Source: Eleusine coracana subsp. coracana
Taxonomy: Eukaryota; Streptophyta; Magnoliopsida; Poales; Poaceae
Assembly (NCBI GenBank): GCA_032690845.1
Contig: CM064424.1
Location: 30,924,228 to 30,988,227, forward strand
Direction of reading: 5' to 3'
DNA length: 64,000 nt
Position numbers and translations under genes: made by a program. Shown here piece after piece: positions 34,901-46,269 of the stretch. A model generated the notes under the pieces. It worked only from the letters and a program-made list of their open reading frames with translations, was not told where the DNA came from and did no database searches. Position 1 is the stretch's first letter. Every line of letters begins with the position of its first letter.

Positions 34901-36351
34901 GCGGGAGCAATGAAATGATGTGCGCACCGAGGCGGACGGAATGGAGGGGTTCGCAAGGTGGGGTTCTCACTGGAAGACCATCAGCGGTGAGAGGCGGCGG
35001 AGGGAAGGTCTTCGGCAACATCGCGACGATGGCTCGGAGCAGGAAATCGGGCTCCGGTTTCTCGTAGAGCTTCAGGGAGACATGGAGAAGGGCGGCATCA
35101 AGTCGAAGTTCGTCGAGGATGGCCGAAGGTATGAGCTCATCGGTGAGGCGGCTCAGTTCCGTTGGAGCAGAGGTGGCGGTTGGGGAAAAGTGGCAATATG
35201 CCTAGCTCGCACCAAGAATCAGAATGGAAAAAGGTCAGAGGGTTCACGGATTGGTTACGCACACGAACGAAGAGGAGGGGAGGGATGAGGCATACTAGAG
35301 ACTGGAAATTTTTGGTTGCGGCGGGGAAGGTCACTGGAGTTGCTTGCTTCGGCTTTTCTTCAAATTAGCTAGAGCTCACGTGGGGTTTGGTCGAGCGAGC
35401 GGCATGGGAATACAGAGGGGATGTGCGTGCGTGGGTTTGGGGTTCTGCTCAGCTTGGGAGGCAGGGAAGAGGAAGCTCAGCTCAAGCTTTCGCTCGTTGA
35501 TGGCGGAGTGTAAGGAGAAAACGAGCGGGAGAGGAAGAGGGCAGAGGGAATGGGAGAAATGAGAGAGTGTTTGCTCCTGGGGGTGCTTTGAGTTGCGCAG
35601 AGGGAAGATGAGTAAGTGGGGGGAAGCGGGAGCGGGAGAAACGGCGAGAATTGAAGTCCAGTCGGTCATCCATGGCGATGGTGTGCAGGGAGGGGGAAGA
35701 GGCTGTTGGGCGAGCTCGCGGCCGAGGCAGAGGGGATTGGACAGCTGAGAAGGGTCAGCGGCACTGTGCGCGTGCGGAGTCCCGAGGCGGGGAGGGTGCA
35801 GGCGGTGGCGTGTGTGTCAGAGGAGAGCTGCTGCACCGGAGAGCTCTACGCCAGTGGAGGGAGAGGGAAAAAGATTTTGCACTGCGCCCCCTAAACTTTC
35901 TGATCTCTTGCAAAAAGGTCCCTGGTCAATGGTATTTCCAATTAAAATAGTTAGGGACCTCCAATTGATTTGGGATTTTGCACATAGGTCCTTGGAGATA
36001 TTTGTGGTGCTCTGGTGGGACCCAATTGGTCAGAATTGTCCTGGAGATTTTTGTATTTAAATTCAATTTGTAAAGGTTCCTAGACTTTAATTAATTATTT
36101 GGGGTATTTCCATAATTGGTAAAATGCTAATTAAATTCATAAAATTCTAATTTAATATTACTAACATGATTATGAATTTATTTGATATATGTTTTATAAA
36201 AAAAATTCAGTTGGCTTACTATTTGGTTTGTAGGGTTTTTAATTGCCTGGGATTAAATCAATGGATGGGCTCGTATCATTTCATGTTATGTTGATCATGA
36301 TTTGTGCTCTTCATGTTTGTTAATTAGAAGTGAGACACCTGGGGTGTCACA
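31904..36351 (-). mobile_element. Solo LTR of a long-LTR gypsy element, 4448 bp
   Basis: It is flanked by TGATG at 31899-31903 and 36352-36356, and the left copy near 23495 preserves the empty site. On the minus strand it starts TGTGACACCCC and ends GGCACCACA. No PBS, PPT or coding interior is present, so it is the product of LTR-LTR recombination. The minus-strand motif GGGTAAGTCTTGC with a CTGAGTA/TACTCAG hairpin (32276-32310) is shared with the LTR at 54805-58649. The GC-rich part (34740-35900) contains several open frames that I regard as chance. Confidence 0.88.
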
Positions 36352-36356
36352 TGATG

Positions 36357-36860
36357 TACGCTATTCATTTTGTTGTGATACACTAAACGTAGATTGCCAT
36401 AGTTGATATTCATTTTTTCGCTATTCATTGCTATTCATTTCGTTGTGATACACTCAATGTATAGCAACACGGAGGAGGTTGTTGTAGTTTGGGTCAGATA
36501 TTGCGACGAGCACCTACGTGGCAATTGCGGCATTCGCTGCATCTCAAGAGCGTTGCAATATTGCGTATTTGCAACTATGCAATGTTGATGCAATTGCCAT
36601 TATAGCAACGATGCGCGTAGTTGTGAATCTATCCCGCTGCAATGCAGCTGTCGTTGCCATATCACCTATACGCAATGCCACATGGCGTTGCAACAAGCCA
36701 CAACTACCGCAACGATACAAAAAATCGATGCAATGTGCTATCGCAGCGTGACTACTTGCGACGCCTTCCAATGACATGACATTGTTGAGATAGTTTATTA
36801 TCGCAATGGAAATACCCATATAGCAATATTTTCAAGGCCTTGCGAAAGACCTAAAACCTT
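36357..36860 (+). repeat. Right copy of the CACTA-like subterminal region and terminus
   Basis: Collinear with 23500-24008, with scattered substitutions. It ends AAAACCTTGTAGTTG and is followed directly by the 1.17-kb array. Confidence 0.8.
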
Positions 36861-37079
36861 GTAGTTGGGGGAGCTACGGTAGAACACCATTGTGACCAAG
36901 AAGGAGCACCACGAAACAAGGAGTTATCCTAACTCTTGCTAACTATCATTTGCTTCTTGGTTCTGTTATGTTTTGGCATGGTTTTTGGTGATAGGTGACA
37001 AAGGGGGAGAAGGAACATGAAGATCCAAAATCCAAGTCAAAGTTGAGAAGAACATGAAGATCAAATGTAGATGATCAAG

Positions 37080-40000
37080 ACAATGGTGCATGTTCACTTG
37101 TACTCATGAAGATAATATCAAGATGAACATCTACACCAACATGGAGAAGAACGACGATGGTGCATGTCTACAATGACAATGTACATCTTCACAGACATGA
37201 GCATCTAAGTCGTTGGTGCATGTCACCTCAACTTTTTGTCAAGAATCTGCTATAAAAATTTCAGCCAAAATGGACAATCGAGCAAAAAGTTATGGCCGTT
37301 TTACTTAAGGGGTGTTGGAATCGGTTTTCAAGAAACCCGAGGCGAAACTCGAGTCGGGTTAGGGGTCGGGTTTGGGGTCGGGTTTAGAATCGGGTACGAT
37401 TTTTTATAGGCGGAATGGATGCAGCGAAAAGTGGAATTTATGGGGATTGGTTCGAGGTGTTGATGGTGGCTTTATGGTGGGATTATGGTGGAATTAGGGT
37501 GGGATTATGGTGGAATTAGGGTGGGATTATGGTAGGATTATGGTGGGATTAGGGTGGGATTATGGTTCGATTGAGTCTTTCTTTTGTGCTTGTTTCTCTT
37601 CTTTTGTAGGTTGACTTCGGACCTTCTTGAGATAGCCATGGACATGGGTTAATCTTAGGAAGGTGGTTCTTGGTATATCCAAGGCTTTCAAGAATGGTCC
37701 ATTGTGAGCAAGCTTGAGAAGGGAACAACTCGTTGTTGACACTTTGGTTTGTAGTGGTTCTCTCTCCTTTCTTTAACATTGCATAATGCATTGTATACTT
37801 GTTGCATCTGCACTCTTTGCATTCATCCATCCTTGCATTGTGATACAATACATGCTGCCAAGCATGTGTCTAGGGGGAGTTTCTCATTTACAATGTGAGT
37901 ATATGACTAGATGATCCAATAGTGATAATTGTGCTTCATGCCCGTTGAGTCATGTTCAACCGAGCTCCAAGGTTAAATCTACTCACGTGGCTCAAAGAGA
38001 AGTGCCTCGTAAATTCCTACCTCACAAATACTAACCGTTGCTTTTTGAGAAAATATTTTGAGTCATGTGTGTAGGGGGAGCTATGGTAGAACACCATTAT
38101 TACCAAGAAGGAGCACCGTGAAAGGGGGAGTTATCCTAACTCCTGCCAACTATCATTTTCTTCTTGGTTCCGTTATGTTTTGGCATGGTTTTTGGTGATA
38201 GGTGACAAAGGGGGAGAAGGAACATGAAGATCCAAAAGTCAAGTCGAAGTTGAGAAGAACATGAAGATCAAACGAAGATGAGAAGGGGAGAAGAACATGA
38301 AGATCAAATGAAGATGATCAAGACAATGGTGCATGTTCACATGTACTCATGAAGAACACTAGTAAGATAAACTAGCAACTTTGGTAAAAAGGGCGAATGT
38401 AAACTGGGGCTTGCCTGGATTAACACTAGTGTTAGCAACTTCTACTTCCTGCTTTCGAGGGTCAACATCCTTCTGAAAATCCTCTTCTGGCTCCTGGTTG
38501 TCATTGCCTATATGATAGAATTGTATTAACGGCATTATCGATATACTGTTGAATGCAATGATATGATGCATGCTAATATCAAGATGAACATCTACACCAA
38601 CATGGAGAAGAACAACGATGGTGCATGTCTACAATGATAATGTACATCTTCACCGACATGAGCATCTACATCCTTGGTGCATGTCAGCTCAACTTTTTGT
38701 CAATAATCTACTGTAAGAATTTTAGCCAAAATGGACAACTAAACAAAAAGTTATGGCCATTTTACTGAAGGGTTGTTGAAATCGGTTTTCAAGAAACCCG
38801 AGGCAAAACCCGAGTCGGGTTAGAGGTCGGGTTTGGAATTAGGTAGGATTTTTTTTAGGCGGAGTGGATGCAACAGAAAGTGGAATTTGTGGGGATTGGT
38901 CCGAGGTGTTGAGGGTGGGTTTATGGTGGGATTAGGGTGGGACTATGGCCCGATTGTATCTTTGATTTGTGCTTGTTTCTCTTCTTTTGTAGGTTGACTT
39001 TGCACCTCCTTGAGAGAGCAATAGACATGGGTTAAGCTTGCGAAGGTGGTTCTTGGTGTACCCAAGGCTTTGAAGAATGGTCCATTGTGAGCAAGCTTGA
39101 GAAGGGAACAACTCATTGTTGACACTTTGGTTTGTAGTGGTTCTCTTTCCTTTCTTTAGCATTGCATCATGCATTGTATACTTGTTGCATTTGCATTCTT
39201 TACATTCATGCATCCTTGCATTGTGATACCATACATGCTCCCAAGCATGTGTCTAGGGGGAGATGCTCATTTATAATGTGAGTATATGACTCTCTAGATG
39301 ATCAAATAGTGATAATTGTGCTTTATGCCCATTGAGTCATGTTCAACCGAGCTCCAAGGTTAAATCTAATCGCATGGCACAAAGACAAGTGGCTCAGACA
39401 TTCCCATCTCATAAATACTAACCCATGCTTTTTGAGAATATATTTTGAGTCATGTGTGTAGGGGGGGGGGGGCTACGGTGGAACACCATTGTGACCAAGA
39501 AGGAGCAGCACGAAAGGGGGAGTTATCCTAACTCTTGCCAACTATCATTTGCTTCTTGGTTCCATTATGTTTTGGCATGGTTTTTTGTGATAGGTGAGAA
39601 AGGGGGAGAAGGAACATGAAGATCCAAAAGCCAAGTCGAAGTTGAGAAGAACATGAAGATCAAGTCAAGATGAGAAGGGGAGAAGAACATGAAGATCAAA
39701 TGAAGATGATCAAGACAATGGTGCATGTTCACTTCTACTCATGAAGATAATATCGAGATGAATATCTACACCAACATGGAGAAGAACAACGATGGTGCAT
39801 GTCTACAACGATAATGTACACCTTCATCAACATGAGCATCTACGTCCTTGGTGCATGCCACCCCAACATTTTGTCAATCATCTACTGTAAAAAATTCCGC
39901 CAAAACGAACCGAGCGAAAAGTTATGGCTATTTTACATAAGGGGTCTCAGAATCGGTTTTCAAGAAACCTAAGGCAAAACCCGAGTCGGGTTAGGAGTCA

Positions 40001-40886
40001 GGATTGGAATCGGTTAGGATTTTTTTTAGGCGGAATGGGTGCAGCAAAAAGTGGAATTTGTGGGGATTGGTCCGAGGTGTTGAGGGTGGGTTTATGGTGG
40101 GATTAGGGTGGGACTATGGTCCAATTGTATCTTTGATTTGTGCTTGTTTCTCTTCTTTTGTCGGTTGACTTTGCACCTCCTTGAGATAGCATTGGACATG
40201 GGTTAAGCTTGCGAAGGTGGTTCTTGGTGTACCCAAGGCTTTGAAGAATGGTCCATTGTGAGCAAGCTTGAGAAGGGAACAACTCATTGTTGACACTTTG
40301 GTTTGTAGTGGTTCTCTTTCCTTTCTTTAGCATTGCATCATGCATTGTATACTTGTTGCATTTGCATTCTTTACATTCATGCATCCTTGCATTGTGATAC
40401 CATACATGCTCCCAAGCATGTGTCTAGGGGGAGATGCTCATTTATAATGTGAGTATATGACTCTCTAGATGATCAAATAGTGATAATTGTGCTTTATGCC
40501 CATTGAGTCATGTTCAATCGAGCTCCAAGGTTAAATCTAATCGCATGGCACAAAGACAAGTGGCTCAGACATTCCCATCTCATAAATACTAACCCATGCT
40601 TTTTGAGAATATATTTTGAGTCATGTGTGTAGGGGGGGGGGGGGCTACGGTGGAACACCATTGTGACCAAGAAGGAGCAGCACGAAAGGGGGAGTTATCC
40701 TAACTCTTGCCAACTATCATTTGCTTCTTGGTTCCATTATGTTTTGGCATGGTTTTTTGTGATAGGTGAGAAAGGGGGAGAAGGAACATGAAGATCCAAA
40801 AGCCAAGTCGAAGTTGAGAAGAACATGAAGATCAAGTCAAGATGAGAAGGGGAGAAGAACATGAAGATCAAATGAAGATGATCAAG
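37080..40886 (+). repeat. 3.8-kb tandem duplication, first block
   Basis: It matches 40887-44692 at an offset of 3806-3807 bp with only a handful of differences in the parts I compared (for example TTTATGGGG versus TTTAGGGGG, one A/G change, and poly-G length). Boundaries are approximate because both lie within similar 1.17-kb units. Confidence 0.88.
38356..38573. repeat. Captured 218-bp LTR fragment in the 1.17-kb unit
   Basis: It matches 33212-33429 of the solo LTR over exactly 218 bp in the same orientation with about 12 differences. It sits between GAAGA and TAATATC of the repeat unit, which are contiguous in other units. There is no target duplication and no transposon end. Confidence 0.9.
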
Positions 40887-43800
40887 ACAATGGTGCATGT
40901 TCACTTGTACTCATGAAGATAATATCAAGATGAACATCTACACCAACATGGAGAAGAACGACGATGGTGCATGTCTACAATGACAATGTACATCTTCACA
41001 GACATGAGCATCTAAGTCGTTGGTGCATGTCACCTCAACTTTTTGTCAAGAATCTGCTATAAAAATTTCAGCCAAAATGGACAATCGAGCAAAAAGTTAT
41101 GGCCGTTTTACTTAAGGGGTGTTGGAATCGGTTTTCAAGAAACCCGAGGCGAAACTCGAGTCGGGTTAGGGGTCGGGTTTGGGGTCGGGTTTAGAATCGG
41201 GTACGATTTTTTATAGGCGGAATGGATGCAGCGAAAAGTGGAATTTAGGGGGATTGGTTCGAGGTGTTGATGGTGGCTTTATGGTGGGATTATGGTGGAA
41301 TTAGGGTGGGATTATGGTGGAATTAGGGTGGGATTATGGTAGGATTATGGTGGGATTAGGGTGGGATTATGGTTCGATTGAGTCTTTCTTTTGTGCTTGT
41401 TTCTCTTCTTTTGTAGGTTGACTTCGGACCTTCTTGAGATAGCCATGGACATGGGTTAATCTTAGGAAGGTGGTTCTTGGTATATCCAAGGCTTTCAAGA
41501 ATGGTCCATTGTGAGCAAGCTTGAGAAGGGAACAACTCGTTGTTGACACTTTGGTTTGTAGTGGTTCTCTCTCCTTTCTTTAACATTGCATAATGCATTG
41601 TATACTTGTTGCATCTGCACTCTTTGCATTCATCCATCCTTGCATTGTGATACAATACATGCTGCCAAGCATGTGTCTAGGGGGAGTTTCTCATTTACAA
41701 TGTGAGTATATGACTAGATGATCCAATAGTGATAATTGTGCTTCATGCCCGTTGAGTCATGTTCAACCGAGCTCCAAGGTTAAATCTACTCACGTGGCTC
41801 AAAGAGAAGTGCCTCGTAAATTCCTACCTCACAAATACTAACCGTTGCTTTTTGAGAAAATATTTTGAGTCATGTGTGTAGGGGGAGCTATGGTAGAACA
41901 CCATTATTACCAAGAAGGAGCACCGTGAAAGGGGGAGTTATCCTAACTCCTGCCAACTATCATTTTCTTCTTGGTTCCGTTATGTTTTGGCATGGTTTTT
42001 GGTGATAGGTGACAAAGGGGGAGAAGGAACATGAAGATCCAAAAGTCAAGTCGAAGTTGAGAAGAACATGAAGATCAAACGAAGATGAGAAGGGGAGAAG
42101 AACATGAAGATCAAATGAAGATGATCAAGACAATGGTGCATGTTCACATGTACTCATGAAGAACACTAGTAAGATAAACTAGCAACTTTGGTAAAAAGGG
42201 CGAATGTAAACTGGGGCTTGCCTGGATTAACACTAGTGTTAGCAACTTCTACTTCCTGCTTTCGAGGGTCAACATCCTTCTGAAAATCCTCTTCTGGCTC
42301 CTGGTTGTCATTGCCTATATGATAGAATTGTATTAACGGCATTATCGATATACTGTTGAATGCAATGATATGATGCATGCTAATATCAAGATGAACATCT
42401 ACACCAACATGGAGAAGAACAACGATGGTGCATGTCTACAATGATAATGTACATCTTCACCGACATGAGCATCTACATCCTTGGTGCATGTCAGCTCAAC
42501 TTTTTGTCAATAATCTACTGTAAGAATTTTAGCCAAAATGGACAACTAAACAAAAAGTTATGGCCATTTTACTGAAGGGTTGTTGAAATCGGTTTTCAAG
42601 AAACCCGAGGCAAAACCCGAGTCGGGTTAGAGGTCGGGTTTGGAATTAGGTGGGATTTTTTTTAGGCGGAGTGGATGCAACAGAAAGTGGAATTTGTGGG
42701 GATTGGTCCGAGGTGTTGAGGGTGGGTTTATGGTGGGATTAGGGTGGGACTATGGCCCGATTGTATCTTTGATTTGTGCTTGTTTCTCTTCTTTTGTAGG
42801 TTGACTTTGCACCTCCTTGAGAGAGCAATAGACATGGGTTAAGCTTGCGAAGGTGGTTCTTGGTGTACCCAAGGCTTTGAAGAATGGTCCATTGTGAGCA
42901 AGCTTGAGAAGGGAACAACTCATTGTTGACACTTTGGTTTGTAGTGGTTCTCTTTCCTTTCTTTAGCATTGCATCATGCATTGTATACTTGTTGCATTTG
43001 CATTCTTTACATTCATGCATCCTTGCATTGTGATACCATACATGCTCCCAAGCATGTGTCTAGGGGGAGATGCTCATTTATAATGTGAGTATATGACTCT
43101 CTAGATGATCAAATAGTGATAATTGTGCTTTATGCCCATTGAGTCATGTTCAACCGAGCTCCAAGGTTAAATCTAATCGCATGGCACAAAGACAAGTGGC
43201 TCAGACATTCCCATCTCATAAATACTAACCCATGCTTTTTGAGAATATATTTTGAGTCATGTGTGTAGGGGGGGGGGGCTACGGTGGAACACCATTGTGA
43301 CCAAGAAGGAGCAGCACGAAAGGGGGAGTTATCCTAACTCTTGCCAACTATCATTTGCTTCTTGGTTCCATTATGTTTTGGCATGGTTTTTTGTGATAGG
43401 TGAGAAAGGGGGAGAAGGAACATGAAGATCCAAAAGCCAAGTCGAAGTTGAGAAGAACATGAAGATCAAGTCAAGATGAGAAGGGGAGAAGAACATGAAG
43501 ATCAAATGAAGATGATCAAGACAATGGTGCATGTTCACTTCTACTCATGAAGATAATATCGAGATGAATATCTACACCAACATGGAGAAGAACAACGATG
43601 GTGCATGTCTACAACGATAATGTACACCTTCATCAACATGAGCATCTACGTCCTTGGTGCATGCCACCCCAACATTTTGTCAATCATCTACTGTAAAAAA
43701 TTCCGCCAAAACGAACCGAGCGAAAAGTTATGGCTATTTTACATAAGGGGTCTCAGAATCGGTTTTCAAGAAACCTAAGGCAAAACCCGAGTCGGGTTAG

Positions 43801-44692
43801 GAGTCAGGATTGGAATCGGTTAGGATTTTTTTTAGGCGGAATGGGTGCAGCAAAAAGTGGAATTTGTGGGGATTGGTCCGAGGTGTTGAGGGTGGGTTTA
43901 TGGTGGGATTAGGGTGGGACTATGGTCCAATTGTATCTTTGATTTGTGCTTGTTTCTCTTCTTTTGTCGGTTGACTTTGCACCTCCTTGAGATAGCATTG
44001 GACATGGGTTAAGCTTGCGAAGGTGGTTCTTGGTGTACCCAAGGCTTTGAAGAATGGTCCATTGTGAGCAAGCTTGAGAAGGGAACAACTCATTGTTGAC
44101 ACTTTGGTTTGTAGTGGTTCTCTTTCCTTTCTTTAGCATTGCATCATGCATTGTATACTTGTTGCATTTGCATTCTTTACATTCATGCATCCTTGCATTG
44201 TGATACCATACATGCTCCCAAGCATGTGTCTAGGGGGAGATGCTCATTTATAATGTGAGTATATGACTCTCTAGATGATCAAATAGTGATAATTGTGCTT
44301 TATGCCCATTGAGTCATGTTCAACCGAGCTCCAAGGTTAAATCTAATCGCATGGCACAAAGACAAGTGGCTCAGACATTCCCATCTCATAAATACTAACC
44401 CATGCTTTTTGAGAATATATTTTGAGTCATGTGTGTAGGGGGGGGGGGCTACGGTGGAACACCATTGTGACCAAGAAGGAGCAGCACGAAAGGGGGAGTT
44501 ATCCTAACTCTTGCCAACTATCATTTGCTTCTTGGTTCCATTATGTTTTGGCATGGTTTTTTGTGATAGGTGAGAAAGGGGGAGAAGGAACATGAAGATC
44601 CAAAAGCCAAGTCGAAGTTGAGAAGAACATGAAGATCAAGTCAAGATGAGAAGGGGAGAAGAACATGAAGATCAAATGAAGATGATCAAGAC
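40887..44692 (+). repeat. 3.8-kb tandem duplication, second block
   Basis: Copy of 37080-40886, including the 218-bp captured LTR fragment. Confidence 0.88.
42163..42380. repeat. Second copy of the captured LTR fragment
   Basis: Identical position within the second 3.8-kb block, so it was carried along by that duplication. Confidence 0.9.
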
Positions 44693-46269
44693 AATGGTGC
44701 ATGTTCACTTCTACTCATGAAGATAATATCGAGATGAATATCTACACCAACATGGAGAAGAACAACGATGGTGCATGTCTACAACGATAATGTACACCTT
44801 CATCAACATGAGCATCTACGTCCTTGGTGCATGCCACCCCAACATTTTGTCAATCATCTACTGTAAAAAATTCCGCCAAAACGAACCGAGCGAAAAGTTA
44901 TGGCTATTTTACATAAGGGGTCTCAGAATCGGTTTTCAAGAAACCTAAGGCAAAACCCGAGTCGGGTTAGGAGTCAGGATTGGAATCGGTTAGGATTTTT
45001 TTTAGGCGGAATGGGTGCAGCAAAAAGTGGAATTTGTGGGGATTGGTCCGAGGTGTTGAGGGTGGGTTTATGGTGGGATTAGGGTGGGACTATGGTCCAA
45101 TTGTATCTTTGATTTGTGCTTGTTTCTCTTCTTTTGTCGGTTGACTTTGCACCTCCTTGAGATAGCATTGGACATGGGTTAAGCTTGGGAAGGTGGTTCT
45201 TGGTGTACCCAAGGCTTTGAAGAATGGTCCATTGTGAGCAAGCTTGAGAAGAGAACAACTCGTTGTTGACACTTTGGTTTGTAGTGGTTCTCTCTCCTTT
45301 CTTTAGCATCGCATCATGCATTGTATACTTGTTACATTTGCATTCTTTGCATTCATCCATCCCTGCATTGTGATACCATACATGCTCCCAAGCATGTGTC
45401 TAGGGGGAGATGCTCATTTATAATGTGAGTATATGACTCTCTAGATGATCAAATAGTGATAATTGTGCTTCATGTCCATTGAGTCATGTTCAACCGAGCT
45501 CCAAGGTTAAATCTAATCGCGTGGCTCAAAGACAAGTGGCTCAGACATTCCCATCTCACAAATACTAACCCTTGCTTTTTGAGAAAATATTTTGAGTCAT
45601 GTGTGTAGGGGGGGCTAAGGTGGAACACCATTGTGACCAAGAAGGAGCACCGTGAAAGGGGGAGTTATCCTAACTCTTGCTAACTATCATTTGCTTCTTG
45701 GTTCCGTTATGTTTTGGCATGGTTTTTTGTGATAGGTGAGAAAGGGGGAGAAGGAACATGAAGATCCAAAAGCCAAGTCGAAGTTGAGAAGAACATGAAG
45801 ATCAAGTGAAGATGAGAAGGGGAGGAGCACATGAAGATCAAATGAAGATGATCAAGACAATGGTGCTTGTTCACTTGTACTCATGAAGATAATATTGAGA
45901 TGAATATCTACACCAACATGGAGAAGAACAACGATGTTGCATGTCTACAACGATAATGTACATCTTCACTGACATGAGCATCTATGTCCTTGGTGCATGT
46001 CAGCCTAACTTTTTGTCAATAATCTACTATAAAAAATTCAACCAAAATAGACCGAGCAAAAAGTTATGGCTATTTTACATAAGGGGTCTCGAAATCGGTT
46101 TTCAAGAAACCTGAGGCAAAACCCAAGTCGGGTTAGGAGTCGGGTTTGGAATCGGGTAGGATTTTTTTTAGGCGGAGTGGATGCAGCGGAAAGTGGAATT
46201 TTTGGGGATTGGTCTGAGGTGTTGAGGGTGGGATTATGGTGGGATTATGGTGGGATTATGGTCCGATTG

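Larger units (their letters stand above)
36861..46269 (+). repeat. 1.17-kb tandem array, right copy (about 8 units)
   Basis: Unit markers (TGTGTAGGGGG or TTGTAGTTGGGGG before GCTA) fall at about 36863, 38075, 39462, 40632, 41878, 43265, 44438 and 45604. Spacings are 1166-1246 bp, or 1387 bp in the two units that carry a 218-bp insert. Poly-G runs at unit starts vary from 5 to 13. The array ends at 46269 at the copia LTR, exactly as in the left copy. No gene is seen. Confidence 0.9.

Noticed and set aside
34661..35950. Several GC-rich open frames in the solo LTR
   Set aside because: Overlapping frames on both strands in a GC-rich segment, rich in Arg, Gly and Pro, with no recognisable domain.
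24679..45360. Recurring minus-strand frames (MDECKECKCNKY type) in the 1.17-kb units
   Set aside because: They recur because the DNA is tandemly repeated. Shifted frames are equally open and no protein family is suggested.
37000..46000. CRISPR-like or centromeric satellite array
   Set aside because: The unit length (about 1.17 kb), degenerate units and lack of short direct repeats with spacers exclude CRISPR. The copy number is too low and local to call it a centromeric satellite.
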